Shown: piece by piece, positions 47,808-59,983 of the stretch
Numbering within the stretch: the stretch's first letter is position 1
Layout of the letters: every line of letters begins with the position of its first letter
DNA from: Pseudoalteromonas phenolica
GTDB taxonomy: Bacteria > Pseudomonadota > Gammaproteobacteria > Enterobacterales > Alteromonadaceae
Direction: 5' to 3'
Assembly (NCBI RefSeq): GCF_005876835.1
Contig: NZ_PPSW01000026.1
Span: 49,998 to 113,997 of the forward strand
DNA: 64,000 bases
Notes under the pieces: generated by a model
What the model saw: the letters and a program-made list of their open reading frames with translations, nothing else
What the model was told of the DNA's origin: nothing
Database searches by the model: none
Position numbers and translations under genes: made by a program

Positions 47808-48422
47808 ATGTCAGAATTCTATATTCCGAGCGAATCCATCAGTCATCACGAAGAAATTAAGAAGAGCACTTTTTTAGTGCATATTGCGCATACGCCAACC
47901 ATTGAGTCTGCAAAAGCCTTTATTCAGAAGATCAACGATGACTACCCAGATGCCAGACATAACTGTTGGGCACATGTGGCAGGGGAGCCTGGGGGCAGTC
48001 ATGTTTATGGTTTCTCGGATGATGGCGAACCCAATGGCACTGCGGGTAAACCTATGTTGAATGTGCTTATTGGCTCTGGACTTGGTGAAATAACCGCAGT
48101 AACAACCCGTTACTTTGGCGGCATTAAGCTGGGCACGGGCGGTCTAGTGCGTGCTTATGGCGGTACGCTAAATAATGCCCTTGAGGTACTAAAAACCACA
48201 TTGAAAGTGCCTGCAACTGAGCTGATAGGGCGCTCTGATTATGCGCTGCAGGGAATTATCGAGCAGTATTTAAATACCCATTTCACTATTTTACAGCTGG
48301 ATAAAAGCTATGACTCAGCGGTGAATTGGCAAGTCAGCATTGATAGTCGACAAGTTGAACAAGCACAGCAAGAAATTTTTGATTTAACCCATGGAGTGGT
48401 TGAGTTAGTCTGTAAAGAGTAA
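47808..48422 (+). CDS. yigZ: IMPACT/YigZ family protein
   Basis: The 204-residue protein has the UPF0029 N-domain (KSTFLVHIAHT, ARHNCWAHVAG, FSDDGEPNGTAGKPML, TRYFGGIKLGTGGLVRAYGG) and a ferredoxin-like C-domain. The family is related to eukaryotic IMPACT, a translation-control factor; the bacterial role is unclear. It lies between pepQ and trkH, as in E. coli. Confidence 0.94.
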   Translation: MSEFYIPSESISHHEEIKKSTFLVHIAHTPTIESAKAFIQKINDDYPDARHNCWAHVAGEPGGSHVYGFSDDGEPNGTAGKPMLNVLIGSGLGEITAVTTRYFGGIKLGTGGLVRAYGGTLNNALEVLKTTLKVPATELIGRSDYALQGIIEQYLNTHFTILQLDKSYDSAVNWQVSIDSRQVEQAQQEIFDLTHGVVELVCKE

Positions 48423-48474
48423 GACAATCAAGTAATAACACTCTGTCATTCTTATTTTTGAAGCGTAACGCAGC

Positions 48475-49926
48475 ATGCAATTTCGTACCATTATAAAAAT
48501 CCTTGGCCAGCTGGTGGCCTTATTTAGTATCACAATGGTGCCGCCTGCACTGGTTTCGCTGATTTATAAAGATGGTGGGGGTGTACCATTCGTACTGGCG
48601 TTTGTGTTCAGTATTATAATGGGTATGTTGGCGTATTATCCTAACCGCCATCAAAAAGGAGATTTGAAAGCCCGAGAAGGCTTCTTGATAGTGGTGTTAT
48701 TTTGGCTGGTACTGGGGTCGTTCGCTTCCTTACCGCTTATCTTCTTACAAACACCCAACCTCTCCTTGGCAGATTCTGTATTTGAAGCGTTTTCAGGCTT
48801 AACCACAACCGGTGCAACTGTTTTAACGGGCATTGAAACCTTGCCTAAGTCGGTATTGTTTTACCGTCAGCAACTGCAGTGGTTAGGAGGCATGGGTATC
48901 ATCGTACTAGCGGTTGCGGTCTTGCCAATGCTAGGTGTCGGTGGCATGCAGTTATATCGTGCAGAAACGCCGGGGCCTGTGAAAGATTCGAAAATGACAC
49001 CGCGGATCGCCGATACGGCTAAGCACCTTTGGTATATTTATGTGGCGTTAACGTTAGCCTGTACTTTGGCATATTGGTTGGCGGGCATGAACTTTTTCGA
49101 TGCGTTATGTCATGCCTTCTCGACGATTGCGATTGGCGGTTTCTCGACGTATGACGCATCCATGGGTTACTTTGACAGCCCTTTGATTAACCTCATTTGT
49201 GTGGTGTTTTTGATTATTGCTGCGGTGAACTTCTCACTACATTATGCGGCGGTGTCGAGTCGAAATGTTCGTGTGTACTTACGCGATCCAGAATTTAAAG
49301 TGTTCTTATTTATACAGCTTGCTTTGGTCGTCATTTGCTTTGCTGTTTTATCGTCAAATCAAGTGTATGCCGATGGAGATGAAACCCTAGATCAGGCTTT
49401 GTTCCAAGCCGTTTCTATCAGTACAACTGCTGGGTTTGCGACAGATAATTTCTCGGCTTGGCCTCTGTTTTTACCTATCTTACTTATCTTCTCTAGTTTT
49501 ATTGGTGGGTGTGCGGGCTCTACCGGCGGTGGCATGAAAGTGGTACGTGTGTTCTTGCTGTATCTTCAAGGTGTCCGAGAGCTAAATCGTTTGGTTCACC
49601 CACGTGCTATTTACTCAATTAAATTAGGTCGTAAAGCGCTGCCAGACAAAGTCGTTGAAGCGGTATGGGGCTTCTTCTCAGCTTATGCCCTAGTGTTCGT
49701 GATCATCATGATTGCTTTGTTAGGTACGGGTATGGACAACATTACTGCATTCTCAGCGACTGCGGCGTGTTTAAATAACTTAGGCCCGGGGTTAGGCGAT
49801 GTGGCTGCGCACTATGGCGACATTACCGATTCAGCTAAATGGATCTTAACGTTAGCCATGGTATTTGGCCGTTTAGAAATATTCACGCTACTGGTGTTAT
49901 TTACGCCGACATTTTGGCGAGGTTAA
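48475..49926 (+). CDS. trkH: Potassium uptake protein TrkH
   Basis: The 483-residue membrane protein has four pore repeats with selectivity-filter-like glycines (TTTGATVLTG, STIAIGGFSTY, STTAGFATDNF, CLNNLGPGLGD) and the gating loop GGCAGSTGGGMKVVR. It imports K+ with the regulator TrkA, encoded 0.8 kb away on the other strand. Confidence 0.96.
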   Translation: MQFRTIIKILGQLVALFSITMVPPALVSLIYKDGGGVPFVLAFVFSIIMGMLAYYPNRHQKGDLKAREGFLIVVLFWLVLGSFASLPLIFLQTPNLSLADSVFEAFSGLTTTGATVLTGIETLPKSVLFYRQQLQWLGGMGIIVLAVAVLPMLGVGGMQLYRAETPGPVKDSKMTPRIADTAKHLWYIYVALTLACTLAYWLAGMNFFDALCHAFSTIAIGGFSTYDASMGYFDSPLINLICVVFLIIAAVNFSLHYAAVSSRNVRVYLRDPEFKVFLFIQLALVVICFAVLSSNQVYADGDETLDQALFQAVSISTTAGFATDNFSAWPLFLPILLIFSSFIGGCAGSTGGGMKVVRVFLLYLQGVRELNRLVHPRAIYSIKLGRKALPDKVVEAVWGFFSAYALVFVIIMIALLGTGMDNITAFSATAACLNNLGPGLGDVAAHYGDITDSAKWILTLAMVFGRLEIFTLLVLFTPTFWRG

Positions 49927-50053
49927 GCTAGTCTTAAGGCTTAACGAAAAATTTAGGTCAGCAGATTAAAGTCTTCGGTAGATGGCCGATATAAACAGGA
50001 ATAACAAAAATAAAAGGGACACTTGTACTGACTGCAAGTTGTAAAGGTCAAAG

Positions 50054-50743
50054 ATGTTAAAGTCGCAAACCAGTGTAGATGTATCTATCATTTCTCAGTT
50101 GCCAACAGGAAGCACGGTAGATATTGAAGTGATCATGCCGGCAGGCTCAAAACGCTTAAAGACGGAATTTGTCGGTTATATGTCGGGGCAGTATATCATT
50201 TTGAATTGCCCGTCTGCACAGCGTTTAGGTGCAGCACTTGATTATGTCAAAGAGGGCACAAACGTGGTGGTGCGTGCTGTACTCGAGCAAGGTGATGGGC
50301 AAATCATTGCTTTCAAAAGTATGATCAAAGCCGTTACAACACACCCAACTAAGCTTATCTTCTTATTTCTTCCCCGTGCTGTGCAAAGTTATCAGCTCCG
50401 TGAACAAGTTCGTATTCCGACTTTAATCCCCGCAGTGTTTAATACCAGTGACCACTCTGAGGTTGGCGTGATAAAGGATATTTCTTTATCGGGTTTACAG
50501 TTTGATTTGCACAGTGATGACGTCTGTCCTAATACAGATTTAAAAGAACAAGACTGTGAAATTTTACTTGAGGGTAAACAAAACCAGCAATTTAAACTCA
50601 ATGGCGAGATTTGCCGAGTGAAACAAAAAGAAGGTCTGGTCATGCTAGGAATAAAATTGAAGAACGATCAGACTTTTATGGAAGCCATAATGAAAGAGTA
50701 TTTGATCGACCTGTCAGTGTTACAAGCCGATCAAAAAGACTAA
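50054..50743 (+). CDS. PilZ-domain protein, likely c-di-GMP receptor
   Basis: The 229-residue cytosolic protein has a YcgR-like N-terminal beta domain (about 1-110) and a C-terminal PilZ domain. Both binding motifs are intact: RxxxR as REQVR near 116-120 and DxSxxG as DISLSG near 141-146. It should bind cyclic di-GMP. The output is unknown: no flagellar or polysaccharide genes are near, and it lies between trkH and the convergent trkA. Confidence 0.88.
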   Translation: MLKSQTSVDVSIISQLPTGSTVDIEVIMPAGSKRLKTEFVGYMSGQYIILNCPSAQRLGAALDYVKEGTNVVVRAVLEQGDGQIIAFKSMIKAVTTHPTKLIFLFLPRAVQSYQLREQVRIPTLIPAVFNTSDHSEVGVIKDISLSGLQFDLHSDDVCPNTDLKEQDCEILLEGKQNQQFKLNGEICRVKQKEGLVMLGIKLKNDQTFMEAIMKEYLIDLSVLQADQKD

Positions 50744-50758
50744 TGCTATAGGTTAAAC

Positions 50759-52135
50759 CTAAACGAATAGCGCACTTACTTGGAATAGCTTTTCGACTAC
50801 ACCAATTTGCTTTTTATCGATTAAAAACATGATGACATGGTCGCCAGACATAATCACAGTGTCATCATGGGCAATCAGCACTTCATCATTACGCACAATG
50901 GCACCAATGGTAGTACCGACAGGCAGCTTAATATCGCTGATAGCACGGCCCACTACTTTTGAGGTGTTTTCATCACCATGCGCAACCGCTTCTATGGCTT
51001 CAGCGGCCCCTTTACGTAATGAATATACGTTGACGATATCACCACGACGAACATGGGTGAGTAGTGCAGATATGGTTGCTTGTTGAGGCGAGATAGCAAT
51101 ATCAATCTCACCACCTTGGACCAAGTCAACATAAGCACCACGTTGGATCAGTACCATGGTTTTCTGTGCGCCCATACGTTTTGCCAACATGGCAGCCATA
51201 ATATTGGCTTCATCATCATTGGTTACCGCGATGAACACGTCAACTTGTTCAATATGCTCTTCAGAAAGCAGTTCTTGATCTGAAGCGTCACCACAGAACA
51301 CTACGGTATTGTCGAGCATTTCTGAAAGCTCAGTGGCACGCGCTTGATTACGTTCGATCAGTTTCACGCTGTGGTTTTTCTCAAGTGAGCGCGCAAGACC
51401 CGCACCGATATTACCCCCACCGGCAATCATGATCTTTTTATAAGATTGCTCCAGCTTTTGCAGCTCATTCATTACCGCGCGAATGTGTTTGGTTGCGGCA
51501 AGGAAGAAGATTTCATCATCAGCTTCAATGACCGTGGTACCCAGAGGCTTAATGGCTTTACCTTGTCGGTAAATCGCCGCAACGCGAGTATCAACGTTTG
51601 GAATATGCTCTTTCAATGCTGATAGCGCATAGCCCACTAGCAGACCACCGTAATACGCTTTTACAGCAACCAGTGACAGCATGCCATCACCAAATTGAAG
51701 TACTTGTAATGCGCCGGGGTAATCAATCAAGCGACGAATGTATTTGGTCACCAACTGCTCTGGCGCAATATAGTGGTCTACGGGTAAGTCGTCGTTATGG
51801 AATAGCTTCTCACGATACTTCAAATATTGCTCAGAGCGGATCCGAGCAATCTTTGTTGGTGTATTGAAGATACTGTAGGCGACCTGACAAGCAACCATGT
51901 TGACTTCATCCGAACTGGTCACCGCGATGATCATATCGGCATCTTCGGCACCTGCTTGGCGAAGTACATCAGGGTGTGCGCTGTGACCTGCAACCCCTTG
52001 TAAGTCATATTTATCTTGTAGCTCTCGTAAACGATCGCCGTCGATATCAACTACGGTGATTTCGTTTTGTTCACCCACAAGGTTTTCTGCTAGGGTGCCG
52101 CCAACTTGTCCGGCGCCTAAAATGATGATCTTCAT
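50759..52135 (-). CDS. trkA: Trk system potassium regulator TrkA
   Basis: The 458-residue protein has two RCK repeats. Each has a Rossmann dinucleotide fold ([16 protein letters not shown] at 3-18; [17 protein letters not shown] near 234) followed by a TrkA-C domain. It gates TrkH in response to nucleotides. It is the last gene of def-fmt-rsmB-trkA, 11 bases after rsmB. Confidence 0.97.
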   Translation of the reverse strand: MKIIILGAGQVGGTLAENLVGEQNEITVVDIDGDRLRELQDKYDLQGVAGHSAHPDVLRQAGAEDADMIIAVTSSDEVNMVACQVAYSIFNTPTKIARIRSEQYLKYREKLFHNDDLPVDHYIAPEQLVTKYIRRLIDYPGALQVLQFGDGMLSLVAVKAYYGGLLVGYALSALKEHIPNVDTRVAAIYRQGKAIKPLGTTVIEADDEIFFLAATKHIRAVMNELQKLEQSYKKIMIAGGGNIGAGLARSLEKNHSVKLIERNQARATELSEMLDNTVVFCGDASDQELLSEEHIEQVDVFIAVTNDDEANIMAAMLAKRMGAQKTMVLIQRGAYVDLVQGGEIDIAISPQQATISALLTHVRRGDIVNVYSLRKGAAEAIEAVAHGDENTSKVVGRAISDIKLPVGTTIGAIVRNDEVLIAHDDTVIMSGDHVIMFLIDKKQIGVVEKLFQVSALFV

Positions 52136-52146
52136 AGTGTGATTAA

Positions 52147-53430
52147 TTACTTTTTAATTATTTTTGCGTAATAAAAGCCATCGGTTAAACCAGGTAACAA
52201 CTGTAAGCCGGGTGCTTCAGGTGTGTCACTCTCATGAAGAGGCTGGTGTATGGCGTCGCTATTGTCAGCTAAAAACTGTGCGACCTGCTGTTTGTTTTCT
52301 TTTGGTAGTACTGAGCAAGTTGCATACAGTAACGTACCACCAGACTTTAATAGTGGCCAAATATTTTTCAGGATCTGGCCTTGCAGTTCGGCAAGATCGT
52401 CAATGTCAGTTTTTCTACGAAGCCATTTAATATCAGGATGACGACGAATGACACCCGTGGCCGAACAGGGCACATCGAGTAAGATACGATCGTATTGCTG
52501 ACCGTCCCACCAGGTATCTGGCTGACTCGCATCGGCATGAATACAATTTGCTTCAAGGCCAATACGATCAAGGTTTTGCTCAACTCGAAGTAAGCGATCA
52601 CTGTCAGCATCTAAAGCGTCAACATTTGCCTTGGCAAGCTCTAAAATATGACAGGTTTTACCGCCAGGCGCTGCACACGCATCTAATATACGCTCGTTAT
52701 CTTGAGGCTCAAGCAAACGTGCAGCGAGTTGTGCTGCAGCATCTTGCACTGAACTCGCACCTTGTTTAAAGCCAGGTAGCTTGGCCACATCACAGGCTTT
52801 ATCTAAGATGATGGCGTCTTGATATTCTGGGTAGTGCTCGGCGCGAATACCCGCTTCATCAAGTGCCTCTAAGTATTCTTCTGTGCTGCCCATGTGCTGG
52901 TTAACACGCAGCCACATTGGCGCTTGTAATTGGTTTTGCTCAAGAATATCTTGCCACTGTTCAGGGTAAGCTTCTTGAACTGCTTTAATAAACCAGCCCG
53001 GGTGGTTGAATGTTAAAACATCATTACCTTGGCTGCTTTCTTCTAAAGTATCTTGCTGGCGTTGGAAATTACGCAGTACAGCATTGACCAAACCTTTAAG
53101 ACCTCCAGCGCGCATTTGCATCAATGCATTTACTGTTTCGGCAACGGCTGCATGCTCTGGCACACGCATATGCTGTAACTGATAGATACCTACATAAAGT
53201 AAAAATTGGAAAACACGGTTTTTACCTTTAAGCGGCTTTTCTAGCAGTTGCTGGCAGTAATTTTCTAAACTTGGTAAGTAGCGTAAAACGCCATAACAAA
53301 TTTGTTGTAATAGCGCTTTGTCTTTTGGCGATAAGTTTTTTGCAGCAAGTGGAAGCTGTGTATTAAGCGATTGACCTTTATCGACAACCTGAAATAGGGT
53401 TTGCGCCGCAAGGGCGCGCACATTGGTCAT
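52147..53430 (-). CDS. rsmB: 16S rRNA (cytosine-967-C5)-methyltransferase
   Basis: The 427-residue enzyme has an N-terminal NusB-like RNA-binding domain and a SAM domain ([16 protein letters not shown]). Its two catalytic cysteines are in [18 protein letters not shown] and [13 protein letters not shown]. The start overlaps the fmt stop (TAATG). Confidence 0.97.
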   Translation of the reverse strand: MTNVRALAAQTLFQVVDKGQSLNTQLPLAAKNLSPKDKALLQQICYGVLRYLPSLENYCQQLLEKPLKGKNRVFQFLLYVGIYQLQHMRVPEHAAVAETVNALMQMRAGGLKGLVNAVLRNFQRQQDTLEESSQGNDVLTFNHPGWFIKAVQEAYPEQWQDILEQNQLQAPMWLRVNQHMGSTEEYLEALDEAGIRAEHYPEYQDAIILDKACDVAKLPGFKQGASSVQDAAAQLAARLLEPQDNERILDACAAPGGKTCHILELAKANVDALDADSDRLLRVEQNLDRIGLEANCIHADASQPDTWWDGQQYDRILLDVPCSATGVIRRHPDIKWLRRKTDIDDLAELQGQILKNIWPLLKSGGTLLYATCSVLPKENKQQVAQFLADNSDAIHQPLHESDTPEAPGLQLLPGLTDGFYYAKIIKK

Positions 53431-54374
53431 TATTGACCTACCTTATTACCAGCTGCAACCCACTCAGCACGACCGTTTAAGAAGTCCTGCGCAGACATAG
53501 GTTTTTTACCTTGTGGTTGCAGTTGCGTGATACGCAGGGCGTTTTCACCACATGCGATTACGATACCTTGTTTATCGGCATGTAATACGGTGCCTGCTTC
53601 GCCACTTTGCTGAACCACATCAGCTTGCCAAATCTTTACGGTGTTTTCTTGCATTTGGGTAAAACATACTGGCCAAGGATTAAATGCACGAATGTTACGC
53701 TCTAGTTGTGCTGCATCCATTTGCCAGTCAATGTCAGCTTCTTCTTTACTGAGCTTCTTGGCATAGTTAGCAAGGTTATCATCTTGAGGCTCTGCAACAG
53801 CAGTGCTTGCAGCCATGCTGTTTAGTGTTTCAATGAGCGCTGGTGGCCCAAGTTCGGCAAGCTTGGTATAAAGGCTTGCGCTGGTATCTTCTGCGGTAAT
53901 TGGACAAGTCGCAATATGCAGCATGTCGCCTGTATCTAGACCTTCATCCATCTGCATAATGGTTACACCAGTTTCGGCATCACCCGCCCACAGTGCACGC
54001 TGAATTGGTGCGGCACCACGCCAGCGCGGCAAAATAGAACCATGCACGTTAACGCAGCCAAGGCGAGGTGTGTCTAACACCACTTTAGGTAACAATAAGC
54101 CATAGGCAACAACAACCATTACATCGGCGTTTAGGCTGGCTAATTCTTGCTGTGCTTCTTCACTTTTAAATGATTCAGGTTGGTAAACGGGTAAATCATG
54201 CTCAAGCGCTAAGGTTTTAACCTCACTGGCTTTGAGTTTTTTACCACGACCCGCAGGGCGGTCTGGTTGGCTATACACACCAACAACTTGGTGCTCTGAA
54301 TCGATAAGTGCTTGAAGGTGGCGCGCAGCAAAATCAGGCGTACCAGCGAAAACAATACGTAATGGTTGAGTCAC
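53430..54374 (-). CDS. fmt: Methionyl-tRNA formyltransferase
   Basis: The 314-residue enzyme formylates initiator tRNA. The start is given as GTG at 54374, because GGAA lies 6 bases upstream and [20 protein letters not shown] aligns with the family start; a TTG four codons earlier is the alternative. The catalytic region [20 protein letters not shown] is intact. It is followed by rsmB with a TAATG overlap. Confidence 0.96.
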   Translation of the reverse strand: MTQPLRIVFAGTPDFAARHLQALIDSEHQVVGVYSQPDRPAGRGKKLKASEVKTLALEHDLPVYQPESFKSEEAQQELASLNADVMVVVAYGLLLPKVVLDTPRLGCVNVHGSILPRWRGAAPIQRALWAGDAETGVTIMQMDEGLDTGDMLHIATCPITAEDTSASLYTKLAELGPPALIETLNSMAASTAVAEPQDDNLANYAKKLSKEEADIDWQMDAAQLERNIRAFNPWPVCFTQMQENTVKIWQADVVQQSGEAGTVLHADKQGIVIACGENALRITQLQPQGKKPMSAQDFLNGRAEWVAAGNKVGQ

Positions 54375-54401
54375 AGAATATTCCAATGTTGTCAGGTTAA
54401 A

Positions 54402-54911
54402 TTAAGAACGAGCCGCTAAGCGAGCTTCTTTTTCAAGTTTCTTGCGAATACGCTGGCGCTTAAGTGGCGATAGGTAATCAATAAATAATTTACCCATTAG
54501 GTGATCAAGTTCGTGCTGAGTACAAATCGCCAGTAGGCCATCTGCTTCATAGGTATACTCTTCACCGTTCTCATTGAGTGCTTTGACTGTGACTTGCTCT
54601 GCGCGGTCAACTTTTGCGTAAGACTGAGGCACTGATAAACAGCCTTCTTCACTGATAGTAGAGCCGTCTTTCGCGATGATCTCAGGGTTTATTAATACCA
54701 GCGGTTCATTGCCTTCTTCTGATACATCGATCACCACAATACGCTTGTGAATATCAACTTGAGTAGCAGCTAAACCAATGCCATTTTCGTCGTACATGGT
54801 TTCAAGCATATCTTTAACGATCTGACGGATCTCGTCGTTTACTTCAGCCACAGGCTCTGCAACTGTGCGTAAACGCTCATCTGGGAATCTTAATACTTCT
54901 AACTTAGCCAT
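54402..54911 (-). CDS. def: Peptide deformylase
   Basis: The 169-residue metalloenzyme has all three family motifs: [16 protein letters not shown] with the metal-binding Cys, and HELDH with the two metal His and the catalytic Glu. It removes the N-formyl group that Fmt adds, and is first in this operon. Confidence 0.98.
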   Translation of the reverse strand: MAKLEVLRFPDERLRTVAEPVAEVNDEIRQIVKDMLETMYDENGIGLAATQVDIHKRIVVIDVSEEGNEPLVLINPEIIAKDGSTISEEGCLSVPQSYAKVDRAEQVTVKALNENGEEYTYEADGLLAICTQHELDHLMGKLFIDYLSPLKRQRIRKKLEKEARLAARS

Positions 54912-55029
54912 GGTTACCTTTTACTATTGAGCTATATATGCATTCGTGTATGCTTTCATTTTAGCCATTCACGTTTCCCTTTTACAGGTTTTGGTTGATA
55001 ATATCGAAAAATAACTCAAGGAAGCTTTG

Positions 55030-56151
55030 ATGAAATACTCTATTGCTGCGTTAATGCTCTCTGTTGGCGCTCAATTTTCGGCCATGGCTGATGTTTTAAA
55101 GTTGAAAGCCGATGCGCCACAACAATATGTGGTTAAAAAAGGCGACACCTTGTGGGACATTTCGACCATGTATCTAAACACGCCTTGGCGTTGGCCTGAA
55201 TTGTGGCAATGGAACCCGCAAATTGACGACCCTGATTTAATTTATCCAGGCGATGTTTTGGCGCTGCAATATGATGCCCAAGGCAACCCACGTTTAGTGT
55301 TAAAGAAAGGGGTGAAGAAGCTTTCTCCTCGTACACGCGTAGTGGTGCAAAAAAACACCGCTATTCCGACACTACCTCTAGCCATGATAGAGCCGTTTTT
55401 GCGCTTCGACCAAGCCATTGGAGCCGATGATCTAGATGGCAAGCCAATTGTATTGGGGTCAAATCGTAATGTGCTGCGTAATACCCAAGGTCAACTATTG
55501 TATGTAAAGGGTAACCTTAACCCTTCTGCAAACTATGGTATCTACCGTCGAGGTGAGGCCTACATAGATCCTGATAATGGTGACACTTTAGCGTATGAGT
55601 CCCGTTTAGTGGGGACGGCACGAGTTTTGTTTGGTGGTGATATTGAAGCGGGTCATCCGGCAAAAGTCGAGATTGAAACGGTTCGTCAAGAAATCAAAAC
55701 CAATGATGTACTGATGCCGATTAATGTCGGACAAAGCTTTTCTGCACAGTTTAGTATGACGCGTCCTACCGAAGCCATCGATGGCTCGATTATTTCAAGC
55801 GATAACCAGATGCGAGAATTTGGCTCAACTGCCATTGTGGTATTAAACCGTGGCCGTGACGACAACCTTAAAGAAGGTCATATTCTTGATATTAACAAAC
55901 AGTCACCTACAGTTATTGAAGGTAAACATGGCCCACGCTACGTTGAAGACGCCAACAAGCTAGAAAAGTTTATCACTGGCTTTAGAGAAATGTTTGGTAC
56001 TGAAAACGACGAAGACAGTGTTGTGTGGACCATGCCAAAAGAAAAAGTCGGTGAGCTGATGGTATTTAAAGTTTACGACAACATTAGCTATGCGATGGTG
56101 ACTCGCTCTCAACAACCAATCAGAGTGGGAGATACCATTAGCGCCAATTAA
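55030..56151 (+). CDS. Exported LysM-domain protein
   Basis: The 373-residue protein has a signal peptide (to about AMA-D) and one LysM domain near the mature N-terminus (YVVKKGDTLWDISTMYLNTPWRWPEL, DLIYPGDVLAL), which should bind peptidoglycan. The remaining 280 residues are of unknown fold. AAGGA precedes the ATG. It diverges from def and precedes dprA, a common arrangement in gammaproteobacteria. Confidence 0.9.
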   Translation: MKYSIAALMLSVGAQFSAMADVLKLKADAPQQYVVKKGDTLWDISTMYLNTPWRWPELWQWNPQIDDPDLIYPGDVLALQYDAQGNPRLVLKKGVKKLSPRTRVVVQKNTAIPTLPLAMIEPFLRFDQAIGADDLDGKPIVLGSNRNVLRNTQGQLLYVKGNLNPSANYGIYRRGEAYIDPDNGDTLAYESRLVGTARVLFGGDIEAGHPAKVEIETVRQEIKTNDVLMPINVGQSFSAQFSMTRPTEAIDGSIISSDNQMREFGSTAIVVLNRGRDDNLKEGHILDINKQSPTVIEGKHGPRYVEDANKLEKFITGFREMFGTENDEDSVVWTMPKEKVGELMVFKVYDNISYAMVTRSQQPIRVGDTISAN

Positions 56152-56191
56152 GCGAAAGCTTATAAATGACAAGATACTCTAAGGAGGGAGT

Positions 56192-57289
56192 ATGGCAACA
56201 CTTTCGCAGTTACAAGGATTGATACTGTATTTAACCAAAGGGCTGGGCAGTGCAACGCTCTCTGCCATAGAAATCAAAATAGATCTTGTTGAGTTATTCG
56301 ATTTACCCCATGATGAACTCATAGCGCTCGGCATTAAACCCACTATCGCAGAGCAAATAGCCAATCCCGATTTAAAGCGTATAGAGCAGCTCCAGAAATT
56401 TTGTGAACAACAAAATATTCAAATTATTCATACCGAGCATGAAGCTTATCCAAAATTACTTAAGCAAACCTGTCATGCGCCTTTAATACTTTTCTGTAAA
56501 GGTAAAATTGAGTTACTCAATGAGCCGAAAATTGCCATTGTGGGAAGTCGTAACGCAACACCGCCTGGGTTGGAGTGTGCCTCTGAATTTGCCTATCAAT
56601 TAACGCGTTCAGGTATAACGGTCACCTCAGGTATGGCTATGGGCATTGATGGGGCTGCGCATAAAGGGGCGCTCGCAGGTAACGGTAATACCATTGCGGT
56701 GCTAGGTACGGGTGTCGATGTGGTCTATCCAAAGCGACATAACTATTTATATCAGCAATTGGCTGAACAAGGGCTCGTTATCAGTGAGTTTTTACCCGGT
56801 ACGGTGGCAAATCAACATCACTTTCCAAGGCGGAACAGGATTATTTCGGGTTTGTCGCTAGGCACATTAATTGTTGAAGCAGAGATAAAAAGCGGCTCTT
56901 TAGTCACAGCCAAGTATGCGCTTGAGCAAAATAGAGAAGTGTTTGCGATACCGGGTTCTATCAGAAATCCGCTGGCAGCTGGGTGTCATCACCTGATCAA
57001 ACAAGGGGCAAAGTTAGTAGAAAGCGTGGCCGATATTTTAGAAGATGTGAGCTTTTTGCCAAATAACGGTCTATATAATATAGAAAGGGCTGAAAATGCG
57101 CCAATAGAAGACAGTAAGGAGAATTGCCCAGTATTAAAGAGTCTTGGTTTTGAAGCGGCCAGTGTCGACGTCATAACCCATAGGACTCAATGGCCAGTAG
57201 AGAAAGTATTAGCACGACTGCTGGATCTCGAACTCGAAGATAAAGTCGCCCGCACTGCGGAAGGCTACATAAAATTAGCGAGGGGTTAA
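56192..57289 (+). CDS. dprA: DNA-processing protein DprA (Smf)
   Basis: The 365-residue protein has the Rossmann-like SMF domain ([60 protein letters not shown]) and a C-terminal winged helix. DprA loads RecA on incoming single strands during transformation. A strong AAGGAGGGAG ribosome site precedes it, and smg follows 2 bases later. Confidence 0.96.
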   Translation: MATLSQLQGLILYLTKGLGSATLSAIEIKIDLVELFDLPHDELIALGIKPTIAEQIANPDLKRIEQLQKFCEQQNIQIIHTEHEAYPKLLKQTCHAPLILFCKGKIELLNEPKIAIVGSRNATPPGLECASEFAYQLTRSGITVTSGMAMGIDGAAHKGALAGNGNTIAVLGTGVDVVYPKRHNYLYQQLAEQGLVISEFLPGTVANQHHFPRRNRIISGLSLGTLIVEAEIKSGSLVTAKYALEQNREVFAIPGSIRNPLAAGCHHLIKQGAKLVESVADILEDVSFLPNNGLYNIERAENAPIEDSKENCPVLKSLGFEAASVDVITHRTQWPVEKVLARLLDLELEDKVARTAEGYIKLARG

Positions 57290-57291
57290 TC

Positions 57292-57765
57292 ATGTTTGAT
57301 ATTTTAATGTACTTATTTGAGAACTATATCCATTCTGAATCGGATATTTTTGTTGAACAAAACGAATTAACTGACGAGCTATTACGTGCTGGTTTTAATC
57401 AAGATGAGATTTACAAAGCCTTGGATTGGCTGGAGCAATTAGCAGATTTACAACATAGCGATGAAATTCCTTACTTAAATGCGACGGCCGATAAAGCCAT
57501 TCGTATTTATACCGAAGAAGAGTGCCAACTTCTGGATGTTGAAAGCCGTGGTTTTTTAATGTTTGTTGAGCAAGTTGGTGTGATTGATAGCACAACACGT
57601 GAAATGGTCATCGACCGATTAATGGCCCTTGAAAAGGGTGAGATCAGTCTAGATGATTTAAAGTGGGTGATCCTAATGGTGCTCTTTAATGTGCCAGGTA
57701 AAGAGCAAGCCTATGCGCAAATGGAAGATCTGATCTTCGATGAGCCCACGGAGTACTTGCACTAG
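57292..57765 (+). CDS. smg: Smg family protein (DUF494)
   Basis: The 157-residue acidic protein has the family start [13 protein letters not shown] and end [15 protein letters not shown]. Its function is unknown; conservation is mainly in its place after dprA. Confidence 0.92.
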   Translation: MFDILMYLFENYIHSESDIFVEQNELTDELLRAGFNQDEIYKALDWLEQLADLQHSDEIPYLNATADKAIRIYTEEECQLLDVESRGFLMFVEQVGVIDSTTREMVIDRLMALEKGEISLDDLKWVILMVLFNVPGKEQAYAQMEDLIFDEPTEYLH

Positions 57766-57854
57766 ACGTACTTTTATTGATGCACAATACTTGACCCTAA
57801 CTTTAGCACGGTTATATTAGGCGCAATTCAAACTGAGCTAAGTGGGTGGCATGT

Positions 57855-58420
57855 ATGAGTAAGATTGATCATTCTTTATTTAATGCTGATAAACATGCAT
57901 TAGAAAAGGAATATGAAATTTGTCCTAAATGTGGCTCTGAGCTGGTGATGAAGCACAGCAAGAATGGGCCTTTCTTAGGCTGCGCCAGTTATCCTAAGTG
58001 TGACTATATTCGTTCTCTCGCCCAGCATGATAATCACGACATTAAAGTGCTCGACGATTCTCCTTGCCCTGAGTGCGGTGAACCATTAGTTATTCGTAAT
58101 GGCCGATACGGTATGTTTATTGGATGTACTGGTTATCCTGCCTGCCATTTTATTGTGCATGAAGACGAGCCCAAAGAAGAAGGGTTACCAAACTGCCCTA
58201 AGTGCAAAAAGGGCAAGCTAGTTGTTCGTAACAATAAATTCGGTAAACAATTCTACTCATGTGATGCCTACCCAAGTTGTAAGTACAGTTTGAATCAACA
58301 TCCAGTCGATGAAACCTGCCCACAATGTGGTTGGGGAGTGATGGTTGAGAAATCTCGTGGCGATAAAGCTGTGCTACAATGCCCGCAGAAATCCTGCCAA
58401 CATAAAGTAGAGAAATCATA

Positions 58421-58421
<1 letters not shown>
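57855..58421 (+). CDS. Topoisomerase I-type zinc-finger protein (YrdD-like)
   Basis: The 188-residue protein has four C4 zinc modules resembling the C-terminal domains of topoisomerase I (CPKC...GCASYPKC, CPEC...GCTGYPAC, CPKC...SCDAYPSC, CPQC...QCPQKSC). It lacks any topoisomerase catalytic domain and probably binds single-stranded nucleic acid. The ATG is preferred to a GTG three codons upstream. The stop overlaps the GTG of tsaC by one base. Confidence 0.92.
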
Positions 58422-59907
<1,486 letters not shown>

Positions 59908-59933
59908 CTTCAGGGCTTGAATAGCAGACCATA

Positions 59934-59963
59934 AAAAACGGCGCTCGATTGAGCGCCGTTTTT
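59934..59963. terminator. Bidirectional terminator between hemF and the chemoreceptor gene
   Basis: AAAAACGGCGCTC pairs with GAGCGCCGTTTTT over GATT, between convergent genes. Confidence 0.93.
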
Positions 59964-59983
59964 GCATAAGCCGAGTCACATTA

